A model generated the notes under the pieces. That model worked only from the letters and a program-made list of their open reading frames with translations, did not search any database and was not told the origin of the DNA. The position numbers were made by a program, and so were the translations under genes. From the NCBI GenBank assembly GCA_009829735.1, contig CM020618.1, forward strand, positions 8,957,119 through 9,021,118: DNA of 64,000 bases, read 5' to 3'. How positions within the stretch are numbered: position 1 is the stretch's first letter; the number at the start of each line of letters is the position of its first letter. Origin of the DNA: Pyropia yezoensis (lineage: Eukaryota > Rhodophyta > Bangiophyceae > Bangiales > Bangiaceae). This document shows, one piece after another, positions 49,301 to 57,930 of this stretch.

Positions 49301-49928
49301 TAGGGAGGATGGTGGCAGTACGCCTACTCCTACTGAGAGTAAGGCGGAGTTCGCTGCTAGGCTTGAAAACCTCATCCCTAAAGTCAGGGCTGAGATGGAC
49401 AAAGCACAAAAGCGCTACAAGCGTACCTTTGACAAAAATGTGCGCAATGCTAAGCATGTCCCCGAGCAGGGTGACTGGGTGCTGGTACACTCACACACCC
49501 CAACTGGGGGTAAGTTGGTATTCCAGACGAAGGGGCCGTACCAGGTCCTTCGTACTGATGGGCGGCGCTTCACCATCGAAAGTGACGATTGGGTCCGCAC
49601 AGTAAACGGACAGGACGTGGTCAAAGTTGCGCCACCGCCTGCAGGCGACCCAGCTTGGGCGCGTGCGTTGGAAGCGTGGCGCCTCCCCTCACTGCCTGCG
49701 GCCAAACAGGTCCGGCAGGAGTACGTGTTCGATAAGTTCATCGACCACGGCTGGGATGAGGACACTGACCGCCTCATGTTGAGGGTGCGTTGGTTCGGCT
49801 ACAAAGCCGAGGATGATACGTGGGAATAGGATGATACGTGGGAATATGTGGAGGACCTTCCGGCTGAGAAGGTCCGGGCATACTTTGCCCGGAATGAGAT
49901 AGACCCTAACAGCCCTCCCTCAATGTGA
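46389..49928 (+). pseudogene. pol: gypsy pol: RT, RNase H, integrase, chromodomain-like tail (broken)
   Basis: A single frame carries all domains but has four in-frame stops: TAG 47223-47225 after DYRKLN, TAG 48120-48122 after TSLRH where Tyr is usual, TGA 48723-48725 in place of the first Cys of the integrase HHCC finger, and TAG 49827-49829. The RT domain is otherwise well kept (SPVVIVPKVDGAPRFCIDYR; YPLPRMDD; FSTLD; LPFGLCNA), but its catalytic box reads YLDN, not YLDD (AAT at 47505-47507). RNase H starts near YILDVDASYEQLG. Integrase keeps the D,D,E set (AMDILG; LSDNGPQF; NGQVERFN). The C-terminal RVRWFGYKAEDDTWE segment is chromodomain-like. Near it an 18-bp tandem duplication (49812-49829 and 49830-49847) repeats DDTWE. 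Confidence 0.92.
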
Positions 49929-50039
49929 GGGAAGGCTGAGTGACAGTGCCAAGAGAGTGCTTCAAGTCGAAGTGGTACGCAGAGTGGCTTTTAACTACAG
50001 CCCTAACCCTCACACTCTCACAACAAAGGCAGCTGCCAA

Positions 50040-51983
50040 CTAGGCATGCATGCTAGACTCTCCAACCCCACGGCCCTCGCCCTCACGTGGAGGCGAGTGG
50101 CGAGACCCACGCCGATAACGTTCCCCACCAGTCGGCGGGGCCGGCGGCTCCAAGTTGGAACAGTCGCGCCCCTCACGGTCGCGCAAGTCGCGACGACCGC
50201 GGCTACCCTTCTGCTTTGTCTTGCGCGCAAGTTGGCGACGCAGACGCCGGATCGACTCCGACTCTGACGGAGTCGAGGACTCCGAGACGGAGTAAGACAA
50301 CTCGTCTTCCGATACGGAGGGAGAGCGCCGCGAGTGTCGGCGACGACGGCGAGGAGGCGAGCATGCCCGGCTCGCCCGACGTTTGCCACGCCCAAGTGGG
50401 GCTGACTGGGGCAAAATAGCCCCGATGCGAGCCAACTCGGCCGTCATAAACTCCGCCACCGACTCGCAGCTCGCGGTCGCCACTGCAGTACGAACGCGCT
50501 CCTCAAGTTGAGGAGTCTCGGAAGCTTGCAGGGTTGCGGTCGACGCGGCCAACCAGGAAATGGTGCGCACCAACGTGGTGATCATCATCTCTGAGGTCAG
50601 AGGCGTGGCCGGTAACACCAACTTGGGGTAAACCGTCGGAAGAGTGGCCCCCAAGTTGGGGGACACCGGGGTGGATGACTCAACGGCCACGCTTATCGGG
50701 ATGTCCCCGTGCGGCTGGTAGGGGACAGGAGGAAGCGGAGGGGCACGCCGAGGTGGCAGGACCCGGGTGTAACTGCGACCCCGACTTGGGGCCCCCGCAG
50801 TGGGCTGAGTCATATGGTCATCAAGTGAGGGCACTGCCATCACTATGGCCTTGTCCGGGGGCGGCGCAGTGTGGCGATCCACCCCCGGGGCATACGGGTA
50901 GTCCTCGATGCCCAGGCCCTCTCGTAGTACCACCCGGCCGTCGTGAAGTTCACGAGCGACCCACACGAGCTGGCGAAGTGCGCCATCGTCCTTCGGCCCG
51001 CGGGTGGGGCGGCGCAACTTGTGTTCGATACTCTCCCACTCGATGAACTTGTGGAGGCGGAGCATCTCCTCAAGTAGAGTGAGTTGTCCTGATGAGCACC
51101 CCTCAGCAACTAGCTGAGGGGTGAGCTGTTCCAAACCTTGGATAAGCCGGAGGGGGAGATGCCAGAGCATCCCCCGCCGCTGAACACAAGACACCCAGGT
51201 CGACATGACCTCGAGGAGCCACTGGGTGGCCAACATGGCCCACACCAGGTGATTAGGTCTAGCCGTCAACATGACGGAGCCGAAGTGGTCAAGCAACCGT
51301 GGCAGCAATGCCGGGAACCCGTCGGGGACCTCAACTTGAGGCCACCACTCGGGCTTCTTGGGGTTGTACTGCTCCTTACTGGCAGCGGACTGCTGCGGAA
51401 ACTCAAGTTGAGCTGAGGTCACCAAGTAGGGACCTCGCCGGAAGTCTTTCTCCTTCCGCACATCAAAGTGATGAGTGTGCGGATCGGCCTCGTGAAGGTA
51501 CGGGGGGCGAGTTGCCACCGCGTCCCAAGTAAAGGTCGGCAAGTCGCCGGGACCCGGGACAGTTCCCCCGCGGTCCACCATGGCCTTAGCCCGCTGTACG
51601 TCTTCGACCTCGTCGTCGTCCAGGAAGGCAAACTGGTCCGTCCTGAAGCCGGCAGGGAACCCGACCCTACGGGGATACTTCTCCCGTAGGCGGTCCCATA
51701 CCCGACGCACCGCCGGGCCAAGTCGGCCACAGCGAAGAACAGTCAACCCCTCCTCATATAGAGGCCAAGCGGGGTAAAACCACCGCCCCAAGGCCTCACG
51801 TGGGACGACTTGGCCCGCCTCCGGGGGAGATCCCTCAGTCAACCCAAAGCCGGGTGACGCGGGAGTCCCATCCCCCGGAGTAACCGCGGAGCCCCCGCCG
51901 GAAGTCCCGGCAGGCGCTGCACCGTCGGAGGTGTCCTCCATACGTTCGTCGAGAGAGTCCGTCTCCACCCCCGGGGTCGCCAT
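50040..51983 (-). CDS. Intact antisense ORF of the gypsy element, unknown function
   Basis: The frame is 647 codons from ATG 51983 (gccATGG), opposite to pol, and ends 110 bp beyond the pol stop. Its middle has ordinary globular composition with many Trp, Leu and Phe. Examples are YPAWPLYEEGLTVLRCGRLG, DQFAFLDDDEVEDVQRAKAM, LVWAMLATQWLLEVMSTW and RLHKFIEWESIEHKL. The C-terminus is Arg/Ser-rich (RRRRHSRRSPSVSEDELS) with a basic segment RRLRRQLARKTKQKG, suggesting nucleic-acid binding. I recognise no family. Antisense frames between pol and the 3' LTR are known in some plant gypsy elements. That this frame has no stop while pol has four suggests selection, or a trans-acting role. The same frame is open upstream to 52154, with another ATG at 52079. 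Confidence 0.65.
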   Translation of the reverse strand: MATPGVETDSLDERMEDTSDGAAPAGTSGGGSAVTPGDGTPASPGFGLTEGSPPEAGQVVPREALGRWFYPAWPLYEEGLTVLRCGRLGPAVRRVWDRLREKYPRRVGFPAGFRTDQFAFLDDDEVEDVQRAKAMVDRGGTVPGPGDLPTFTWDAVATRPPYLHEADPHTHHFDVRKEKDFRRGPYLVTSAQLEFPQQSAASKEQYNPKKPEWWPQVEVPDGFPALLPRLLDHFGSVMLTARPNHLVWAMLATQWLLEVMSTWVSCVQRRGMLWHLPLRLIQGLEQLTPQLVAEGCSSGQLTLLEEMLRLHKFIEWESIEHKLRRPTRGPKDDGALRQLVWVARELHDGRVVLREGLGIEDYPYAPGVDRHTAPPPDKAIVMAVPSLDDHMTQPTAGAPSRGRSYTRVLPPRRAPPLPPVPYQPHGDIPISVAVESSTPVSPNLGATLPTVYPKLVLPATPLTSEMMITTLVRTISWLAASTATLQASETPQLEERVRTAVATASCESVAEFMTAELARIGAILPQSAPLGRGKRRASRACSPPRRRRRHSRRSPSVSEDELSYSVSESSTPSESESIRRLRRQLARKTKQKGSRGRRDLRDREGRDCSNLEPPAPPTGGERYRRGSRHSPPREGEGRGVGESSMHA

Positions 51984-52304
51984 GGCTCTCCCCAAGTAAG
52001 GGAGAGACGCCCTGGTTGCAGCGGCACGAGACCCGCCTTGAGTTGAGGGGGGCTCGGATCGTGGGTAAATGGGTGGCATCCCCAGCGTGGGGCGGCCAAG
52101 GGGAAGGTGAAGGGGATGTGTTGGTGATGGTGAAGAGAGAACCGGGGAGAGCAAGCTGCCGAGTGGGCAAGCTTGAGGAGAGGGGCGGTCAACGTGACCG
52201 CCTCCACGTCCACGTTACGTACGCTGGGGGACAGCAAGTCGCGCCCCCAACGCCGAGACGTGCGTTTACGCGCCCCCTGACAGGGCCGACCGGGTCGGTC
52301 GGAA

Positions 52305-52319
52305 CTGAGGAGAGGGGAG
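52305..52319 (+). promoter_or_regulatory. Polypurine tract of the gypsy element
   Basis: A purine-rich run, GAGGAGAGGGGAG, lies directly before the 3' LTR at 52320. This is the expected primer site for plus-strand synthesis. Confidence 0.8.
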
Positions 52320-52788
52320 TGTGGCAGTATTGACCCCCAGGTACGGGGGCAACACGTGCCATGCAAGGGGCGGCAGGCCACTAGCCTGATCCGTTCCTCC
52401 CCCTGCATTTGGGTCCATATTCCCTAAGTTTGGAATAGTTAGCTTAGTAGTAAATCCAACTTGGATTTGAGGGTTTTCTGCATTTATCGTCTTGGATTTT
52501 CGTGTGGCCCGGTGGGCAGGTGCTGGGGTGGGAGATTCTGAGTGGCGAGATTCTGAGGGGACCCTGGGGGGATAAGGGGAGGGACAGCGGGGCTTGGCCC
52601 TGCGTCCCCGTCCCGACAAAGAAACTGTTGGACCACACACCATCCTCTTGTTTGTCAGTGGGGGGATTGCCCCACAACAGGAATAGAGTGTGTGCGACTT
52701 GCACTTCTTCCGGTTCCCCCGACACGGGAGGCAGCCCTTGTACACCGCCCCAACTTGGGTGTCCCGTGTGCGAGAGGTTTTTGCCACA
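52320..52788 (+). repeat. 3' LTR of the gypsy element
   Basis: The 469-bp LTR matches the 5' LTR almost throughout. It is preceded by the polypurine tract and followed by the second GCTGC target copy. Confidence 0.92.
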
Positions 52789-53116
52789 GCTGCTCCGTGG
52801 AGAAGCATCTTGGTAACTGTTCCTCGAATCGCTTACGAATGGTCTACGAGTTTGGAGTTGGAACTTGTTTGCTACAGCTTGTCTGAATCGCTCTCGCAAG
52901 CTTCTCGGAACTCTTCAAAATGAGTGTCTACACCATCCGCTCTACCAACGAAGAGCCCACGTCTGCAGGCACTTTCTCTTTCACCTGGGCCATTCCACGC
53001 GCCTACGTTACTCTTTGGCGGACCGCCTCCAGTATGAGGCTACATCGCATCTGCTGACCAAGTGCAAGCAACCGAAGTCGTCGTTTATAGACTCCTGAGA
53101 GCTCCAAAAAAAGATC

Positions 53117-53563
53117 ATGGCCCCAGCTAAGCGCTTCAAGCGTATTCGTCTGACCAGGAATGTATTCTGCTTCCCACCTCCCGAGGAATTCGCTCCCCTG
53201 CTGTCACGATCTCTCGATAGCAGCGGTGATGCGACGACAGAGCCTGCTCCTGGGGCGTTGATGAGGACGATATGCGGGCCTTTTGATCCCCGGGCGACGT
53301 CGGACACACAATGGGCCACAGGCACCGTCAGTACAACCGAAACAAGTGATACCAGTACTGAAGGTACTAGGTTTGCCACGGACGTAGATGTCGAAGCGCG
53401 ACTCTTTGCCTTTCGTGACGATTTTATGTGCTACAGGTACCTGTTTGGGTCTTCGAGAGGGTCCACACGACAATGTGATAGGATGCGGAAAGTTGAGAGC
53501 TTCTTCAGTCCTGCTGAAGTTTGGCCCACGCGGTCCGGACTCGAACAAGCGCGGCAGCCATGA
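53117..53563 (+). CDS. Hypothetical exon, AT-rich island
   Basis: ATG 53117 (gatcATGG) opens 148 codons with Lys/Arg-rich start MAPAKRFKRIRLTRNVFCF and a Thr/Ser-rich middle. A donor-like ACAG-GTACCTG at 53433-53443 and an acceptor-like TTCTTCAG at about 53505-53512 suggest that the real exon ends near residue 107 (FRDDFMCYR). No homology recognised. Confidence 0.25.
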   Translation: MAPAKRFKRIRLTRNVFCFPPPEEFAPLLSRSLDSSGDATTEPAPGALMRTICGPFDPRATSDTQWATGTVSTTETSDTSTEGTRFATDVDVEARLFAFRDDFMCYRYLFGSSRGSTRQCDRMRKVESFFSPAEVWPTRSGLEQARQP

Positions 53564-53850
53564 AGAGAAAAACGACCACAAGACATCTCCCAATTGGAAA
53601 GAAAAGAGATCTAAGGCGCTTGGTGGACGCATCAGTGCATTGTACTCCTCTCTTTGAACACAGCAGGAGAGAATTTGGAAATGCGGCAAGCGCGCGGATG
53701 TTTGACGACAAAGAGGACTCTGACGTGTGCTCTGTGGACAGCTCATCGGAGTTCTTTCATACTCTAGTGGCTGCTGAACCATCGAGCAAAAACATCCGTG
53801 CTGGATTCCGTTGAAACGGAAAGCTATACACCGTTGGGTGCACCATATCA

Positions 53851-54252
53851 GTGGAGTATCATGTCGTAAAGCACTCAGAAGCAACTCTGGAAAGCATGGA
53901 TATTGCGGACGACGGCGCCGTTAGCATCCGCAACACAGAATACGCCTCTCCGGCAGCTCTCAGGAAGAGAGACTTTGTTGCCACCTTCCTACTTGGTAGT
54001 GCTACCGAGGGCCTGGAACCATTTTTGAAGTCTGACGGCACGTTGTTGCTCCGGTTTACACGGTTTGGAGGAATTTTCATTTGGTCCGCACGGTCTTGGG
54101 AGGCAGTTTCAATTGGCAGCTGGTCCTCGCTGTGTCCCGCGCAGGCATTTCAGCTGCTGCAACCCGTTCGTCAAGAGCAGCGGTCTTTTCCAGAGGGAGA
54201 TCCGTACAATCTGCTCGTGCACTGGTATGCGGATGAGTTCGGAACCCTTTAG
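53851..54252 (+). CDS. Hypothetical exon, AT-rich island
   Basis: This 133-codon frame has ordinary composition (SPAALRKRDFVATFLLGSAT, then DGTLLLRFTRFGGIFIWSAR). The first codon is not a convincing start (GTG), so it is more likely an internal exon. No family recognised. Confidence 0.22.
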   Translation: MEYHVVKHSEATLESMDIADDGAVSIRNTEYASPAALRKRDFVATFLLGSATEGLEPFLKSDGTLLLRFTRFGGIFIWSARSWEAVSIGSWSSLCPAQAFQLLQPVRQEQRSFPEGDPYNLLVHWYADEFGTL

Positions 54253-54885
54253 CTATGCAGAGGTGACATCGAAGCACAATACGGCTGCTATGCGTTTGTG
54301 TCTCACAAGTATCGCTCGTCCTCTGTGCGATCTATGTTCTATCTGCCTCCTGGTGGGGACGCCGAGCCCCTTGTGCCCGCTGTCATCACCCACGTTCCCC
54401 AATTGTCTGAGGGTGGTCAGCTCTTGTATGACACATTCTAAAAGAAGCAAGTGCGCTTCTTCGTGTACCCGTTCTCGGGCATATTCGACTTTGCCATGGC
54501 GGCGAAGGCCTCCAACATAATTGCACCAGCTGGCACAGAGCATTGCGCAAGCTGCGACACTGTGAGCCTCAAGACGAGGCTGGAGCAAAGAGATCGTTCC
54601 ATGAGCAGCTCTCAGTGCTTCGACGTCAGAGACGTGCGCTGTTGTGGAATCCAAGAGCGCACTGTGGCCATCACGGACACACTTTTAGCCGCTTTGTACG
54701 GCTCGGCCCCTCCACTGAAAGCGGCGCTACTACTGAATGGAATATCAAGAAGCATTGGAACGTCTTTCCACTTTTTGATGGACGCTCGTGATCCAGGGAT
54801 TTTCAACATGCACGAGCCCGTCATTGCGGCGCCGTCCCATTTGTTGTATTAAGGGCTCACCGCACATCTCCTGCACGAAATATAC

Positions 54886-55063
54886 GATGCTCTGACTGCT
54901 GTACAAAGAGACACGTGTCATGAGAACGTGAGAGCGTGCAATGCAGTAGTTTTTCGTTCACCCATACTGGTTACGATGCTCTGACTGCTGTGCAAAGAGA
55001 CGCGTGTCATGAACACGTGAGAGCGTGCAATGCAGTAGTTTTTCGTCCAACCATACTGGCTAC
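54886..55063 (+). repeat. 89-bp tandem duplication
   Basis: GATGCTCTGACTGCTGT starts at 54886 and again at 54975. The two 89-bp units differ at a few positions, such as CACGTGTC against CGCGTGTC. Confidence 0.8.
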
Positions 55064-55522
55064 GTTTGAGCCCGAGCGAACGTGAGGTACCACGCTGTCC
55101 ATGCCAGACAACTCCGTGTTACCGAACGTCGCTCCAATTGTCAGTGACAAAGTCGCTGCGGGTGCAGCCCACTCTGAACGCGTGGCCGCTGTCCACGATG
55201 CTCTTGTCTGCCTACGGGGCTTGACAAAATTCTTTTTCTACAGTCCAAATGAAGCGGCAGATGGAGCGCGAGCCGTAAAACGAACCCCATTGCTTCTGAG
55301 CTTCTGAGCCTAGGAGAGGCGTTTTTGAACAGTATCAACTAGCCGTCCAAGCTCGGGGGTAGATGGGAGCGGCCCGACGTCCATCGTGCTCTCGAGCATC
55401 TTTTCCGCCCCATGCCCTTAGTTTGGCACGGGCCTTTCATTTGCGAGCTCGTCGTTCAGGCGTTCCACCAGTTTTGAAGGCCCAGCTGGCGCTTTCTAAT
55501 AGACGGGCCCTCATCCAACTCC

Positions 55523-55912
55523 ATGCAACGTTGGCGAGACACAGAGGCACTGGCTCGAGCTGTGTCGTATCCAGAGAATTTCGAAGTCCCCAAAGAATGG
55601 CTCCTGAACGCTGCCGGGAAAAACATGAAGGCTGTGAGTTGTCACATGTGTGGCCGGCGTGTCATCTTTCCTGAAGGACCATCGGAGGTATGGGCACATT
55701 ACGTTGCACTGTATGGTGTACAAGCGAAGCACCCAGCGCTCTGGCCCGCCTCAGCTCCTGACTTGACCATTGAGTTCTGGAAGACGGTGCGGAACAGGAA
55801 CAGAAAGTTAAAGGTGGAGTGCGGAACGTCAATTGCAGCAGTCAGACCTCTCATGGAGGCACCTAGCGAATCTGAGGGCCATTGCACTGTGGCGAACCTG
55901 CCACGCCTGTAG
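55523..55912 (+). CDS. Hypothetical exon with a possible zinc-finger-like C-x2-C...H motif
   Basis: An ATG-started frame of 129 codons includes SCHMCGRRVIFPEGPSEVWA followed by HYVALYGVQAKH. That gives Cys-x2-Cys with later His residues, reminiscent of a zinc-binding fold of BED or C2H2 type, but the spacing is not canonical. A donor-like CCT-GTAGTA near 55909 and an acceptor near 55969 (CACTTGCAG) could remove a 60-nt intron. Uncertain. Confidence 0.25.
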   Translation: MQRWRDTEALARAVSYPENFEVPKEWLLNAAGKNMKAVSCHMCGRRVIFPEGPSEVWAHYVALYGVQAKHPALWPASAPDLTIEFWKTVRNRNRKLKVECGTSIAAVRPLMEAPSESEGHCTVANLPRL

Positions 55913-56652
55913 TATTACGTTGTCGATGAAATTGCAACAATCCATGGTGTCCTTCACTTCACTTGCAGTGTGGGTGCGGGGCAAACACAATTCTTGGCGG
56001 CCTGCAGCAGGGGCAGCCGGCTGACGTCATTGTGCTGGAGATCTCGGAATCGTTCCTTGTTCCGAGCCAGCAGGTCAAGCAACTCGTTCTTGTTCTCTGC
56101 CTTGACGACTTGAACCTCCTGTCTTCCAGTAGCTCGGAGTTCAATTTCAACGAAGCATAGCCAAATATGCAATGTCCTAGAGATCGCGGCCGAAACATTG
56201 GAGCGGCAGGAGTCCGACGGACATACATGCATCGGTTGCACGTATGCGCATTTCCTAAAATCGCTTGTGTGCTAGTTCGTCAATGTGGTCTGCACACTAC
56301 TGAGCAATTAATCGACGATGAGAGACTCTGACACCGTGTAGAAAGGTGTGAAGAATTTTGAGGACGACAGCTGTAGCACGTGAGAGGCGACCATGCTTGG
56401 CCTTCAGCGACACCGAGTGAACAACAAACAATTCAGAACACATATAGAACGTGCAGGAAGTCAAAAATGTACTGTGCAGAAACTCGTAAAAGCAGAGACT
56501 CTATCGGCCGTCCACCGCACTGATAGCATCGCATGACGTCATAGAAGGCCAACACGCTCCCGGACACGCGCAGGCACGTCCGTGGAAGCTCCCGTTGACA
56601 GCCGATTGCGAGTCAGAGGCGTGCGCCAACCTTCCTCCTCTTCTTCATCCTC

Positions 56653-57039
56653 TTGTTCGTCGTCACCATGCCTGTGCCACTTGTCACAAGTAACGATGGA
56701 GCACCGATAGCATACTTGTGGCGCTTCGAGGTTCGCCGTGGCGGCAAAAGTCAAAATTCATGTGGGACACACCACCGCGGCGAGCCAAGTATTAATGCCA
56801 CAATTTTTGCATATTGCGCCATCATCCCAGTAGTCAATGACCAGATCGCCGTCCTCTACTTCCGGCACATGGGCACACCTGCGGAGACGGTTTTGAGTGG
56901 AGCTGGTTGTTTTCTCGATGCGTTGTTCATTGTCTTGTCATCCTCTATCACAAGTGCTGCCGTACTCCTGTTCACCTCAGCATCCAGCAACCCTTTTCGT
57001 GAGTTCGCTCCTGACTGCTCACTCCATGCTTTTAATTGA
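56653..57039 (+). CDS. Hypothetical exon, AT-rich island
   Basis: This 128-codon frame has a hydrophobic second half (GCFLDALFIVLSSSITSAAV). A perfect donor-like GTGAGT interrupts it near 56999, and an acceptor-like GGGACAG at about 57073 leads into another hydrophobic frame (FFWEIAVVLFAFFVFC). Joined, these would give a possible membrane protein. No family recognised. Confidence 0.22.
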   Translation: MFVVTMPVPLVTSNDGAPIAYLWRFEVRRGGKSQNSCGTHHRGEPSINATIFAYCAIIPVVNDQIAVLYFRHMGTPAETVLSGAGCFLDALFIVLSSSITSAAVLLFTSASSNPFREFAPDCSLHAFN

Positions 57040-57930
57040 TACACTACCGTATTGTATTGTGTTTGCGGGACAGTACCTACGACAATCACTTCTTACCTGC
57101 CTTTTTCTGGGAGATTGCTGTGGTGCTTTTTGCGTTTTTTGTTTTTTGTGTAAAAAAACAAGGCCTCGTCAGGCGTGTACGCCCGATACAATATGAACGG
57201 ATATTCTACAATGCACGAGGATAGTGATGAGCAGCTGCTTCAGAGCATGTTTGGCCCATTCTCCAAGGTACGTTCCCAGACATAAAGTCTTCTAAAGAGT
57301 ATGTTTCTGAGAGCGAATGTGCCTGTTCAACACGCACCAAAACTGCCCGTGACCGCGCTATCAGCACAAACGCCACCAGCCACAACGGCTATCTCTTGGA
57401 AAACGACACCTACTCTGCCATCTCTCTGAAGCAGTAATAGAGCGCTAAAATGGGGCGTCCGCTGACATCAGGAATGAACCCATCATGCTTGTCGTATGAC
57501 GCTCCTGCACGGTACCTCAGGGAATCAAAACATGAAACGCACACTTATGGTGACGTAAGCGAGGACGCAGTGGTGGTCCCAGCCTCTGGGATCACCTCTG
57601 TGTCACTGAAATGTTATGAGCTCGGCCATAGAGTGGAGGCAGAGAGTTGAGGAGAGATCACTTGTGTATCCCCTGTACTCCGCTTGATATTAAAGCGCAG
57701 AAGTGCGAGCTTAACTTTCATCGCTGCGCCCTGGTCACTTTCCCAGAACTGTTCTGGGAACCACTCGTGTACACTCCCGGCATCTTGGACGGCTCGTTTC
57801 CTGCGACAGCCAACATCATTCATGAGGAACAGTTCCGAGACTTTGATGGAAATGTGCATGTCCATGTTTTGAAGACTTCCATAAAACATGTGCTCCGCCT
57901 GATGTTTCGCTTCTGTCAAATATGTTAGGG

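Larger units (their letters stand above)
43398..52788 (+). mobile_element. Ty3/gypsy LTR retrotransposon, 9.39 kb
   Basis: This is a full-length element with two similar LTRs (468 and 469 bp), each starting TGTGGCAG and ending TTTTTGCCACA. The 5-bp target duplication GCTGC lies at 43393-43397 and 52789-52793. Domain order in the interior is gag, protease, reverse transcriptase, RNase H, integrase and a chromodomain-like C-terminus, with integrase last as in Ty3/gypsy chromoviruses. Between pol and the 3' LTR lies about 2.4 kb holding a long antisense frame. The pol frame is broken, so the copy is not autonomous. Confidence 0.95.
52789..57930 (+). other. AT-richer island with short coding-like exons and splice-like signals
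   Basis: GC content drops to about half and the forward strand carries a series of short, protein-like frames. Examples are 52920-53057 (MSVYTIRSTNEEPTSAGTFS), 53117-53563, 53521-53814, 53851-54252, 54451-54852, 55523-55912, 56653-57039 and 57647-57928. Between them are consensus-like donors (GTACCT at 53437, GTGAGT at about 56999, GTACGT at 57269) and acceptors after pyrimidine tracts (TTCTTCAG near 53512, CACTTCACTTGCAG near 55969). This differs from the intronless GC-rich genes nearby. It may be one or several spliced genes, or a spliced transposon. An 89-bp tandem duplication lies at 54886-55063. I recognise no protein family. Confidence 0.4.
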
